Assembly: GCF_002807685.1 (NCBI RefSeq)
Contig: NZ_PEAX01000001.1
Location: 496,001-560,000, forward strand
DNA length: 64,000 nt
Source of the DNA: Neoalteromonas flava
GTDB taxonomy: Bacteria > Pseudomonadota > Gammaproteobacteria > Enterobacterales > Alteromonadaceae
Reading direction: 5' to 3'
Position 1 is the first letter of the stretch, and each line of letters opens with the position of its first letter. The translations under genes and the position numbers were made by a program. The notes below the pieces were generated by a model. That model made no database searches and was not told the DNA's origin. It was given only the letters and a program-made list of their open reading frames with translations. Shown piece after piece: positions 8,136 to 17,065 of the stretch.

Positions 8136-10703
8136 ATGAAGAAAACCCTGTTAAAGGCGTCATCTTTGGCACTCGCTATCAGCCTTGCTATTGGACACTC
8201 AGCCTTATACGCCGACGAAGAAAAAAGTGATAAGAAAGAAGAGCAAACGCTGACCCAAGTGCTTGAAAAAAAATCAGCCTACGATGGCTTTTTACCGATT
8301 TATCAAGACGAAAAAGATGGATCAAGTTTACTTGTAATTGACGCTGACAAACTTAATAAACCCTTCTTGTATTTTGCTAAAACAGTGGACGGCCCGGTTG
8401 CTGCAGGGCATTTCCGCGGTGGCTTTCGTCAGTATCGATTAATTGAAATGCGCCGCGATTTCGATCGTATTGAATTTGTCGCAACGACTCCACGCTATTA
8501 CTTTGATCCTGAAAATGCGATTAGCAAAGCTGCCGACGCCAACATCAGTGAAGCAATTTTAGTGTCTGCCAAAATTGCCCATGAAGACGATGGCAAGATT
8601 GCGATTAAGTTGGATGACGTTGTTGCTAATGAGAACCTGCATCGTATTGCACCAATGCCGGCAGACGATCCTAAAGAAGATAAAAAGCGCTTTAAACTAG
8701 GCAAACTCAGTGGTGATAAAACCAAAGTTGCCAGTATCGATAACTTCGCCCAAAACACCCATGTTATCGTCGATTATGTATATGAGAACGACACTCCAAA
8801 AGTGCGTGGTGGTAACGAAATCACTGACCCGCGCTATACCACAATTAGTCTACAACATGCCTTTATCGAGCTTCCTGAAAGCGATTTTCAAGCACGCCGT
8901 GATGATCCACGAGTAGGCTATTTTACCCAGCAATTTGATGATTTAACGTCCGATCAAACATTCATTGGTCGTGATGTTATTAACCGTTGGCATTTAAAGA
9001 AAAAAGATCCGAATGCAGCAGTCTCTGATCCGGTTGAGCCTATTGTTTGGTGGATCGAAAATACCACTCCAATGGAGTGGCGCGACACTATTCGTGATGC
9101 CACATTAGCGTGGAATTCAGCATTTGAAAAAGCCGGATTCAGTAATGCAATTGAAGTTCGGATACAGCCAGACGATGCAGACTGGAAAGCGGAAGACGTA
9201 CGTTACAACGTATTGCGCTGGACCTCATCACCAACACCGCCTTTCGGTGGCTATGGACCAAGCATCGCAAACCCATTAACCGGGCAAATTATCTCTGCTG
9301 ACATCATGTTGGAATACACTTTCATGAAAGGCCGCTGGTTAACCGCGCAAATGTTTACTGACGGCGTCAATGTGCTGGAAAATCCACTGCCTGCAGGTCT
9401 TGAAGCTGAACAAATGAATCTATGTTCACTCGGTCATCAGTTGCATGCAGGCATGTTATTCGGCCAGTATGCTGGATTAGCGGACGACATGGGCGATATT
9501 GAGCAAGATAAGCTGTTGCGCCAATCCATGTACTATCTGATTTTGCACGAAGTTGGGCATACCTTGGGGCTGAATCACAATATGAAAGCCACCCAGTTGC
9601 ATGGCCATAAAGAAGCTCACGATGCCACTGTTACACAGGGTATCCTAGCCGGTTCAGTGATGGACTATCCATCAGTAAACTACGCTCCGGAAGGTATGGA
9701 GCAAGGTGACTTCTACAGTGAGAAACCTGGCCCATACGATGATTGGGTCATTGAATATGGCTATTCTACCGCGTTAGCCGATCCTGCTGCTGAAGAAGCC
9801 CGACTCTCCGCTATCCTTGCGCGCAGCACCGAGCCTGAACTGGCATTTGGTAACGATGCTGATGATATGCGCGCACCCGGTCGCCACCTCGATCCTAGAG
9901 TTAATATTTTTGACATGTCGAGCGACGCGATTGCATACGCGCAAGATCGTTTTGGGTTAATAAAATCGACTGCGACCAAGCTTAAAGAAAAGACCTTAAC
10001 TGATGGCCGCTCGCACAATGATCTGGTGGTCGGTGTAAATGTGGTTTTTGGCGAATTCGCGCGCCAAGCCAGTGTCGTGTCACGTTATGTGGGCGGTGTT
10101 TACGTGGATCGCAGCCTGGTTGGCCAAGAAGGTTACCAACAGCCGTTCACACCTGTGGCCCTTGCCGATCAGCAGCGGGCAATGCAAACCTTGCGGGATT
10201 ATGTATTCGCACCTGATGCGATTAGCACCATGGAGCCACTCTTCGCGTATATTCAGCGCCAGCGCAGAGGTTTCGACCACTTCGGTCAGAACGAAGATCC
10301 TAAACTGCATGATATGTTACTTGGTGCTCAAAAGAATGTGTTGAACCACCTGTTACATCCGGCGGTGACATTACGTTTGAGTGATACCGCGTTGTACGGT
10401 AATGAGTACAAGGTTGAGCAACTCTTCTCCGACCTTACCGCAGCCATTTTCGCTGCCGACATTAAGCGTGATGTGAATAGTTTCCGCCGCAACTTGCAAA
10501 GCGAGTACGTTGAGCGTCTGATTGCGATTAGTGGACTGGAAAAAGCCAGCAAGTACGATAACTTTGCTAAGGCAGCAGCGTTGTATGAGCTAAATAAAGT
10601 GCGCGATATGGTAGATAGCAAGCGTGGCGATCAAGCAACCAAAGTGCATCGTTTTTACTTAACCGATCGCATTAATCGTGCGTTCCACAAAAGCATGAGT
10701 TAG
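8136..10703 (+). CDS. Secreted zinc-dependent metalloprotease (DUF5117-type, HExxHxxGxxH)
   Basis: 855 residues with a cleavable signal peptide (about 1-27, ending ALYADEEK), so exported. The zinc site HEVGHTLGLNH is at residues 471-481 and is followed by a metzincin-like Met-turn, GSVMDYPSVNYAP. The upstream region (PVAAGHFRGGFRQYRLIE, RVGYFTQQFDDL) and the long C-terminal helical part match the large family of bacterial zinc-dependent metalloproteases carrying DUF5117 and DUF4953. The natural substrate is unknown. AAGGAT precedes ATG 8136 and a strong terminator follows at 10736, so it is a single-gene unit. Neighbours give no functional clue. Confidence 0.85.
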   Translation: MKKTLLKASSLALAISLAIGHSALYADEEKSDKKEEQTLTQVLEKKSAYDGFLPIYQDEKDGSSLLVIDADKLNKPFLYFAKTVDGPVAAGHFRGGFRQYRLIEMRRDFDRIEFVATTPRYYFDPENAISKAADANISEAILVSAKIAHEDDGKIAIKLDDVVANENLHRIAPMPADDPKEDKKRFKLGKLSGDKTKVASIDNFAQNTHVIVDYVYENDTPKVRGGNEITDPRYTTISLQHAFIELPESDFQARRDDPRVGYFTQQFDDLTSDQTFIGRDVINRWHLKKKDPNAAVSDPVEPIVWWIENTTPMEWRDTIRDATLAWNSAFEKAGFSNAIEVRIQPDDADWKAEDVRYNVLRWTSSPTPPFGGYGPSIANPLTGQIISADIMLEYTFMKGRWLTAQMFTDGVNVLENPLPAGLEAEQMNLCSLGHQLHAGMLFGQYAGLADDMGDIEQDKLLRQSMYYLILHEVGHTLGLNHNMKATQLHGHKEAHDATVTQGILAGSVMDYPSVNYAPEGMEQGDFYSEKPGPYDDWVIEYGYSTALADPAAEEARLSAILARSTEPELAFGNDADDMRAPGRHLDPRVNIFDMSSDAIAYAQDRFGLIKSTATKLKEKTLTDGRSHNDLVVGVNVVFGEFARQASVVSRYVGGVYVDRSLVGQEGYQQPFTPVALADQQRAMQTLRDYVFAPDAISTMEPLFAYIQRQRRGFDHFGQNEDPKLHDMLLGAQKNVLNHLLHPAVTLRLSDTALYGNEYKVEQLFSDLTAAIFAADIKRDVNSFRRNLQSEYVERLIAISGLEKASKYDNFAKAAALYELNKVRDMVDSKRGDQATKVHRFYLTDRINRAFHKSMS

Positions 10704-10735
10704 TCATTTCCCTTTAGTATCAATGCTAAAGATTT

Positions 10736-10766
10736 AAAAAGCCCCCGTTGAACGGGGGCTTTTTAT
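10736..10766. terminator. Bidirectional rho-independent terminator
   Basis: GCCCCCGTT-GAACGGGGGC hairpin (10741-10759) flanked by an A-run at 10736-10740 and a T-run at 10760-10766. It ends the zinc protease transcript and can also serve the convergent TerB-like gene. Confidence 0.9.
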
Positions 10767-10774
10767 TTGTAACT

Positions 10775-10814
10775 GTCCCGCCCTAAAAACCGACAACTTA
10801 TTTTAGGACGGGTC
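10775..10814. repeat. Near-perfect 14-bp inverted repeat, possible IS-end or MITE remnant
   Basis: GTCCCGCCCTAAAA (10775-10788) faces TTTTAGGACGGGTC (10801-10814) across 12 bases; 12 of 14 positions pair. Two outward-facing ends starting with a GTCCCG/GACCCG-type motif look like terminal inverted repeats of an insertion sequence with nothing between them. No transposase or clear target duplication was seen. It could instead be an mRNA 3' hairpin of the TerB-like gene, whose stop is 16 nt away. Confidence 0.35.
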
Positions 10815-10829
10815 AAATGAAGAGGGAAT

Positions 10830-11213
10830 TTAAACGACCTGTGCAGTTAACGCTTTGCCCAGGATCCGATTGGTAAGGTAGGCCAGCAACTCGGTTTCTT
10901 GCTCACTGCGCTCACCATCAATTGCCGTTAGTTCCATGGCGACTTCTAACGCCTTATTGGCATCTTGATTCAGTTCTTCACTTAATGACTGCATAAACGC
11001 CTTACAGTCATTATTATCGACTGCTTGTCTGGCTTGATGGATGGCTTCATTCAGAAACGCTTGGCGACAAATGGTACTGCCCCAATCCAAAGTAGCTAGG
11101 ATTTCATCCAAATAATCTTGTTCACTTAAGGTGACTTTTCCATCCACTTGGTAAAGTAGTACCGATAATTTTATTAGTGCTTCGTTAAAGCCTTGTTCTT
11201 CGGTTAGCTGCAT
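10830..11213 (-). CDS. TerB-like small acidic protein
   Basis: 127 residues, all-helical, with the layout of TerB/TerB-N proteins: LIKLSVLLYQVDGKVTLSEQ (about 14-33) and a second half AMELTAIDGERSEQETELL. The paired acidic D-G-x-x-(S/T)-x-x-E segments are the metal-binding face of the family. ATG 11213 is chosen over GTG 11219 because AAGGAG ends five bases before the ATG and abuts the GTG. TerB proteins are linked to tellurite resistance and phage or stress defence, though many are simple chromosomal orphans. It lies 223 nt downstream of the SMC-kleisin operon, same strand. Confidence 0.6.
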   Translation of the reverse strand: MQLTEEQGFNEALIKLSVLLYQVDGKVTLSEQDYLDEILATLDWGSTICRQAFLNEAIHQARQAVDNNDCKAFMQSLSEELNQDANKALEVAMELTAIDGERSEQETELLAYLTNRILGKALTAQVV

Positions 11214-11436
11214 GATCACTCCTTACTGCACTCAAAGGAATATGGGGTTGACGAATAGCAGTTCAATGGCGATTAGACTAGGCTTTGCACTGAAAGTTGC
11301 AAAATTGTTAATAAAATTTGGGTTGGCATGCAGCCTAGCATCGTCAATCAACTACGAGGTAAGCAGACCCACATGTACCTTCATTAAGTCAATCTGCTGC
11401 AGCTGTCTTGCACTGTTGGGCGATGGAGCGATCTAA

Positions 11437-12657
11437 CTATCTCAGCCCCAGATAAACATCATGGATCAAATAGTTACCCGAGTATTGTGGGTGTACTTCA
11501 CCAGTCGCTTCAATGGCAAAATAATGTTGTTCCTCATCATCCAGTGACTGGTAGCCGCCTATAACCTGATACAACCAAGCTTCGGGATCAAAGTCCAATG
11601 ACTGCCATTGCATATACTGCAGTGCAGTGATTGGCTCACCACTGTCAATCACGTAACAGAAATAAGCTTCTACGGCTTCTCTCAGCTGCGAATCATCCAT
11701 TTCAATCGCCGCAATCTGTTCAATATCAATACGTACAGATGCCTTGTTGCGCTGGGTTTGACTGCGTACCCGATTGACCTGCCGAATTTGACTCACAAGC
11801 TGCTGTAGCTCTAGCTCCTGTTCCACATTATTCACATCCACGCTGGCCGGCGCCAGAATAGGTTTCGCTTGATTAAATAACATCGGTACTTGGCTTTGCG
11901 ATGTATAGTCCCGCGGGGCAAAATCCGGGTGTTGTTCACAGTGCAAAACAAAACCTTTAAGTAGGCGTGTTTTGCCTCTGAATTCCCGAAAGCGACCGAG
12001 CAGCTCGATTAATCTGGCTTGAGCGGCAGCCAGTTCTTTGGTGACTCGGGTAAAACTTTGCTGTAACGCAACGACCAATAAATGCCGAAGATCTCGGTTA
12101 TTGCCAGCTAATTGTCCCAACTCATCAAAGCGCAATAATTCCAGCTGATTTAACAAATCACTAACCTGCGACTGAGCTAATTCATTTTCGCGGATCTTGG
12201 CATCAACCGATGCCACATAACCAAACTCGTTGTTGATCCGGCTAAACAGCACACGAACATGATTCGCCAGTGACTCCGTTAAGCCATAAACATGCTCGCG
12301 CAGATCACTCAAATGCCCTTGTGACTCTACGAAACGACCATAATGTAGCGCTTCTTTGTAGTGCTGGGCTAGGGTCTTAATCGCCGCTAACGCACTCGCC
12401 ATATTGGTATCAATTTGACGATTACGTTCGTCCTGCAAGCTGCCTTCCAATAGGTTGCGCACAGAACTTTTTAACCGCAATTCAGCATCAGGCTCGGGGC
12501 GCCATAGCACGCCCTGTTGGATCAAGGCTTCTAACACCTTAGGATTAACGTCACGTTCACTAACACTGCCAGCTAAATAGGCTCGCATAATGACATCACT
12601 GTGCCGACTCAATGCGTTAAGAAGCTTAACCCCGGCTTGAAATAAATTCTGATTCAC
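11437..12657 (-). CDS. Kleisin-like subunit of an SMC complex (MksF/MukF/JetA-like)
   Basis: 406 residues. The first 80 residues look like a winged-helix module (LEALIQQGVLWRPEPDAELRL). The centre is predominantly helical (about 85-235), and the C-terminal part is mixed (AVEAYFCYVIDSGEPITALQ). Size, helical centre and position match the kleisin partner of MukB-type ATPases. It overlaps the preceding small subunit by 4 nt (coupled translation) and is the last gene of the three-gene unit. The role is inferred mainly from gene order: it should bridge the SMC heads and bind the MksE-like subunit. Sequence identity to known MksF or JetA could not be measured. Confidence 0.55.
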   Translation of the reverse strand: MNQNLFQAGVKLLNALSRHSDVIMRAYLAGSVSERDVNPKVLEALIQQGVLWRPEPDAELRLKSSVRNLLEGSLQDERNRQIDTNMASALAAIKTLAQHYKEALHYGRFVESQGHLSDLREHVYGLTESLANHVRVLFSRINNEFGYVASVDAKIRENELAQSQVSDLLNQLELLRFDELGQLAGNNRDLRHLLVVALQQSFTRVTKELAAAQARLIELLGRFREFRGKTRLLKGFVLHCEQHPDFAPRDYTSQSQVPMLFNQAKPILAPASVDVNNVEQELELQQLVSQIRQVNRVRSQTQRNKASVRIDIEQIAAIEMDDSQLREAVEAYFCYVIDSGEPITALQYMQWQSLDFDPEAWLYQVIGGYQSLDDEEQHYFAIEATGEVHPQYSGNYLIHDVYLGLR

Positions 12658-13289
12658 AGCAGGCTACCCTGTTGGCTAGCAGACTGGGCCTGCTCGGCTA
12701 ACGAGAGCGACTCGGTTTCATCGATGAAGCGCAGTACCTCATACAAGTAATCCAATTTACCGGTAGCAAGATAGATTTGTTTCTCTGGGTTTGGCTTGAG
12801 TAAATAGCCAAGATCGGTCAAGCGCTTAAAGACTTGTTTTAATTGACCATCGGTTTGCGTGCTTGTTGAGTTAAACAATCGATAGCGCGAGAGTTTCTCC
12901 AGTTGCTCTGCGAAGGCTGGCGTATCTTCGATAATGGTTTGTAATTCAGCTAATCGTATCGGTGTGCCCATGGTAACAGGAACATCACTGCCATTGGCTT
13001 GCTGCACAAGTAAAAGCCAATCCACCAAGGGGCGCAAACTCCCTGCTACTTCTTGAAACTGAGTACCCACGAATTTGCGCTCACTTTCGCCCAATGATTG
13101 ATACGCAGCGTAAAACACATCGCCCTCAACCGTGGTCGCAAGTGTGCGATTTAACAAATTGAGATGTGGCTCAATCGCATCGCGATTGGCGCTTTGTTTT
13201 AAATAGCGCCACGCTTCTTCATCGCTTACCTGACAAATAAACTGTCCTTCCAATAAATGAGTCAGCACACGGCCTTGTTCATTGATCAT
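12654..13289 (-). CDS. MksE/MukE/JetB-like small subunit
   Basis: 211 residues, soluble, no signal peptide. N-terminal LTHLLEGQFICQVSDEEAWRYL and later LQTIIEDTPAFAEQLEKLSRYRLFN, then a winged-helix-like LKQVFKRLTDLGYLLKPNPEKQIYLATGK (given here in part: residues about 155-185). Length and tandem winged-helix character fit MukE/MksE/JetB proteins, which bind the kleisin and modulate DNA loading. It overlaps both neighbours by 4 nt, so the three subunits are made in fixed ratio. The call rests on operon position and size; the family itself was not verified by search. Confidence 0.52.
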   Translation of the reverse strand: MINEQGRVLTHLLEGQFICQVSDEEAWRYLKQSANRDAIEPHLNLLNRTLATTVEGDVFYAAYQSLGESERKFVGTQFQEVAGSLRPLVDWLLLVQQANGSDVPVTMGTPIRLAELQTIIEDTPAFAEQLEKLSRYRLFNSTSTQTDGQLKQVFKRLTDLGYLLKPNPEKQIYLATGKLDYLYEVLRFIDETESLSLAEQAQSASQQGSLL

Positions 13290-16200
13290 GCGCTTGCCTC
13301 CTCTGCCATACGGGCTTTTAAGCGTTCACTCAATTGACTGACTTTCGGTTGTACTACTTGCAGTCGGCGCGTTGCTTTATCTATAAGGTACCGATTCTCA
13401 AACAGTTTCAACACATCTGACTCTGGATTAGGGAAGGCCCCAACTACCGAAATAGCATTGTTCTGACAGGCATCGAATATTTTCTTCACATTACTTTGAT
13501 GCAAGGTACCGAGCTCATCAATGGGCCAGTGAATGGTTACATCCGCGTCATCACGGAGCAAGCGGGTAAACGCGAGTAAGAATTTGCACAAGATCAAATA
13601 GGCCATGCCGTGGCTCGAACTTTCATTCAGCTGACGATCGGTACGAATAACCAAATTAGAGTTACCTTCACGCAAGTGCAGCTCAATATCTAACAGCTTA
13701 CTGATCCCGCCACTGAGCGCAGCTCGCCCGAGGATATCCAGAACCCGACGCATAGAGTGACCGTATTCTTCGTCTGGTAACTCTGTAGCACCGGATTCCA
13801 TCCATTGTTGATATTGCTTCTGGAAGGCTTCCAATTCCGGCCAAAACTCTAATTCGCTGATTTTAGAGCGGATCTTAACTGCAGAATCAGACACGCCATC
13901 TAAATACAACTCTTCATCCACTTCTTTGCTGATGCGACGGCTTTGGCTGGCAATGCGTTTATCAATATCATCTAAGACATGATAGTACTGGGTTAGATCT
14001 GCACCGAATATGCGCCCCTGTTCACGCAGCCCCTGTAATTTTTGCGGCACAATTTCATTCAGTAGGCGCGCAAGGTGACTGACTAAGCGACGATGCTCGA
14101 TATGCCGGCCGCCCTCTTTATCAATTTGCGTACATTCTTGACGTGAACGCTCCCACGTATCAGACAGCCCAGTGCCTGCTTGCGCAGCGATAAGCTGGTC
14201 AAAACGTTCCACGTAAGTACGGATGTCGCCTAACAGACGTTCGCGTAGCTGCAGCAATTCATTGGTTTCAGTCACCCTTTGTACAATCGCGGTCAAATCA
14301 CTGCCGGTGTCCGGCGCAGCCGCTTGCGTACTTTTCAATTTGAGTTTCTGCAGTGACTTTAGTAACTGCTCAACGCTGCCGATGGCTTCATTCGCCTGGC
14401 GCAATTGCTGCTCTGCAAGAGTTTGCGCTTCGTTTAATTGCTCACGTTGCGACTTCACTTGCTGTACGCGCTCATTTAGCTCTCGCTCGGCTTGACTGGA
14501 CGTTTTCTTCGCTGCGGCTAATAATTTTTGCCACGTCACTTTTTGTTCGCTGAAAACGTGCTTATACCAGCGCTGATAATCCACCACTAAATGGCGATGA
14601 CGTTCGGTATAATCAATATCTTGCTTCAGCTGTTCAATATGTTTCTTTAGTGAACCAATTTCATCGATATCGACCCCGCGATTGGCCAGCTCATCAGCTA
14701 ACCACTTTTCTGTCGATTGACGATCTTTCTTAGCATTAGCTTTAGCCTCGGCGAGTTGCGCCGCCACCGCTTGTTCTTCAGCAATAATATCGTCTACTAC
14801 TTGCTGCCAATGGAAGTCGCATTCGGATAACGCTTCGCGCTGTTGATCATCGATCTCAGTTAGTGCTTGGTTAAACTGCGACTTTAACTTGGCTTGCTGG
14901 GTGTCCAATTGTTGTAATTGCTGCTTACTGGCTTGTTTACGTTCAGCCAACGCAGCTTGATATTCTCGATGTAACGAATGCCGGTCTTGTTGGCTACGCT
15001 TGCGATTAGCTTCAGCACTTTTTAACTGGCTCTCGGCTTTACTCAGGCCCAGTTCTGCTTGACGCACTCGGTCACTGGCTTGAGTCAATGTTTGCTCAGC
15101 TTCACTTTGCGCTTCGACTTTACGCTCTAGTTCAGCTTGAATGTCACTCAGCTGCTGCTTTAAGTGTTGCTCTGTCTGCGCATATTCAGGCAACTCCAAG
15201 TGACTTAAATCAAGAGTTAATCCAAACAGTGACTGCGTCGCTTTTTTCGCCACTGCTGGCTTTAAGTCTTTACGTTCGAGTAATTCCGGTGCCAGCACTT
15301 TGCCTAACGTCTGCTCCCAATCTGCCGCGTTTTCTCGCAAAAACGCAAGTAGCGTATTATCTTTAGGGTGCAGCAATGCCTCGGCTTTATCCAAGCGCAC
15401 TTGGCTGGACATTACCTCACGACTGATTTTTTGTAAGCGTTCATTGGCAGCATTACGTTGTTGTTGCTCCGTGGTTAGTAACTTTTGTTGTTTACGTAAA
15501 TTATCACGCGCAATATCTTCAGCGCTAACGGCTTCATCAATGGCAGCATCAAGTAGATCCAACTGGCTTTGTTCAAATTCAGAGAACCCCACATTTTGTA
15601 ATCTTGCATTTAGGTTTGCACGCTGCTCAACCATGGCCGCACGTTGTTCTTGATGTGCTTCTTTTAGTTGGTCTTTTTGTTGAATAAAATCATCTTTAAT
15701 AGCGTCGCGTTGTTGCTGACCTTCACGCTGCTTCTGGGCTTGACTGGCTAAAAGGTCACGCTGTTGTGTATTTAGTGAATCTAACTGACGGTTTAATTTT
15801 TCAGTTAACTCTGCGATCCGCTTATCAAACGTTGCTTGGATATCCTGGTGTTTGTCGGTCATTAATTGATATCGGGATTGCGCCGTTTGTAAATCCTCTT
15901 GCCATTGCGACAACTTCTTCACATTGCTTTGCAACTGGTCAATATCTTGATCCTGCCAACGCTGATATTCGTCCTCAACATTGTCCAGCTCTTGCTCATA
16001 TTTAGCAATGTCACCCTTTGCGGCTGAAAGAGTTTGATTTAGTGCCTCACGCGATTGCTGCCAGTCTGATTCTAATTGCTTAATAGCATGACTAGTTTCA
16101 TCAACCAGAGCGCTTTGTTCCACTTGCGTGGCTGCTAAAAATGATTGGTCGTGGGTAAACGCTGCGGTAAGCTCCGCCAAACGTTGCTCTGCATCGGTGA

Positions 16201-17020
16201 GTTGCACGTCCGCCGATTCTAACTGACTGAATTCAGGCCGGATAACATCAAACTCTTGGATCAACTGGCACTCGCGCAACCAGTCGTCAACATGTTTTCG
16301 GCTCAGGTTTGAGGTGGGGGGTTGCACTCCATCTTCTTCAAGGATAGCGGCGATCATCGCCTTGATGGTCTCCATCTTACCTTCCTTGGAATGCACGGCT
16401 TTGGCAAGCTTTTCGATATGTCGAATATGCTGCTTGCTTGTGCACAAGCTGAAGATGCGCGCATAGCCAATCAACTCGCGTGCACTGCTCGACACTTGCA
16501 TGGTCGTCAGATCATTTTGCACAACCGCACGAAAATCCTTGGTATTGAGCTGGTTGGTAACCATGACGTTATTGCGTTTTAAACTTCGAACAACGTCTTG
16601 CGGACTAGTCGGCACGTGCTCACCCGCCTTGTTCTGAAACACATAATCATCTAACTCAAAAGGCTTACCGATTAAGCGATAAGTGACACCAGTACCATTT
16701 GAGGTAAGCACCGCTTGGCACAAACTTTCGTCGTGGTTAATGTATTCGTAGATGATATAACTGGATTCACGCGGTAAATACCAACGCTCAAAACTGTCCC
16801 GCGTAGCAGGAACTACACGGCTGGGATATTCACCATAAAATACCGGGATCAAGCGTTGTAAAGTGGTTTTCCCTGAGGCATTGGTGCCGCAAATATTGGT
16901 GTGTCCACTGAGTTTGAGTTCGACCACACCAGGTAAATGTGTATCGATCAGAATAATGCGATGTAAACCGGGCATAACTGTCCTGTAATTATTATCAATA
17001 CGCGTTGCGCGAAGGCTCAA
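13286..17020 (-). CDS. SMC/MukB-like coiled-coil ATPase (MksB/JetC-like)
   Basis: 1244 residues. N-terminal head: HTNICGTNASGKTTLQRLIP, Walker A G45-T52. About 900 residues of heptad-rich coiled coil follow, dense in Gln, Glu, Lys and Leu, with a probable hinge near the middle (LRENAADWEQTLGKVLAPEL). The C-terminal head has LNESSSHGMAYLILCKF in the signature position and Walker B VTIHWPIDELGTL, then VVGAFPNPESDVL. It therefore has a complete ABC-type ATPase and should dimerise to entrap or extrude DNA loops. It leads the SMC-E-F unit, 45 nt after the WYL gene. Gene order (ATPase first) differs from usual mksF-mksE-mksB. It could be a housekeeping condensin or a plasmid/phage defence complex. 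Confidence 0.75.
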   Translation of the reverse strand: MSLRATRIDNNYRTVMPGLHRIILIDTHLPGVVELKLSGHTNICGTNASGKTTLQRLIPVFYGEYPSRVVPATRDSFERWYLPRESSYIIYEYINHDESLCQAVLTSNGTGVTYRLIGKPFELDDYVFQNKAGEHVPTSPQDVVRSLKRNNVMVTNQLNTKDFRAVVQNDLTTMQVSSSARELIGYARIFSLCTSKQHIRHIEKLAKAVHSKEGKMETIKAMIAAILEEDGVQPPTSNLSRKHVDDWLRECQLIQEFDVIRPEFSQLESADVQLTDAEQRLAELTAAFTHDQSFLAATQVEQSALVDETSHAIKQLESDWQQSREALNQTLSAAKGDIAKYEQELDNVEDEYQRWQDQDIDQLQSNVKKLSQWQEDLQTAQSRYQLMTDKHQDIQATFDKRIAELTEKLNRQLDSLNTQQRDLLASQAQKQREGQQQRDAIKDDFIQQKDQLKEAHQEQRAAMVEQRANLNARLQNVGFSEFEQSQLDLLDAAIDEAVSAEDIARDNLRKQQKLLTTEQQQRNAANERLQKISREVMSSQVRLDKAEALLHPKDNTLLAFLRENAADWEQTLGKVLAPELLERKDLKPAVAKKATQSLFGLTLDLSHLELPEYAQTEQHLKQQLSDIQAELERKVEAQSEAEQTLTQASDRVRQAELGLSKAESQLKSAEANRKRSQQDRHSLHREYQAALAERKQASKQQLQQLDTQQAKLKSQFNQALTEIDDQQREALSECDFHWQQVVDDIIAEEQAVAAQLAEAKANAKKDRQSTEKWLADELANRGVDIDEIGSLKKHIEQLKQDIDYTERHRHLVVDYQRWYKHVFSEQKVTWQKLLAAAKKTSSQAERELNERVQQVKSQREQLNEAQTLAEQQLRQANEAIGSVEQLLKSLQKLKLKSTQAAAPDTGSDLTAIVQRVTETNELLQLRERLLGDIRTYVERFDQLIAAQAGTGLSDTWERSRQECTQIDKEGGRHIEHRRLVSHLARLLNEIVPQKLQGLREQGRIFGADLTQYYHVLDDIDKRIASQSRRISKEVDEELYLDGVSDSAVKIRSKISELEFWPELEAFQKQYQQWMESGATELPDEEYGHSMRRVLDILGRAALSGGISKLLDIELHLREGNSNLVIRTDRQLNESSSHGMAYLILCKFLLAFTRLLRDDADVTIHWPIDELGTLHQSNVKKIFDACQNNAISVVGAFPNPESDVLKLFENRYLIDKATRRLQVVQPKVSQLSERLKARMAEEASA

Positions 17021-17065
17021 CTATACTGAGCGCAAAGTCGGATGCAACCTGCTTTTGCGATTAAT

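Noticed and set aside
7946-8230. 94-codon frame overlapping the protease start
   Set aside because: Runs out of frame through the protease signal peptide and lacks a ribosome binding site.
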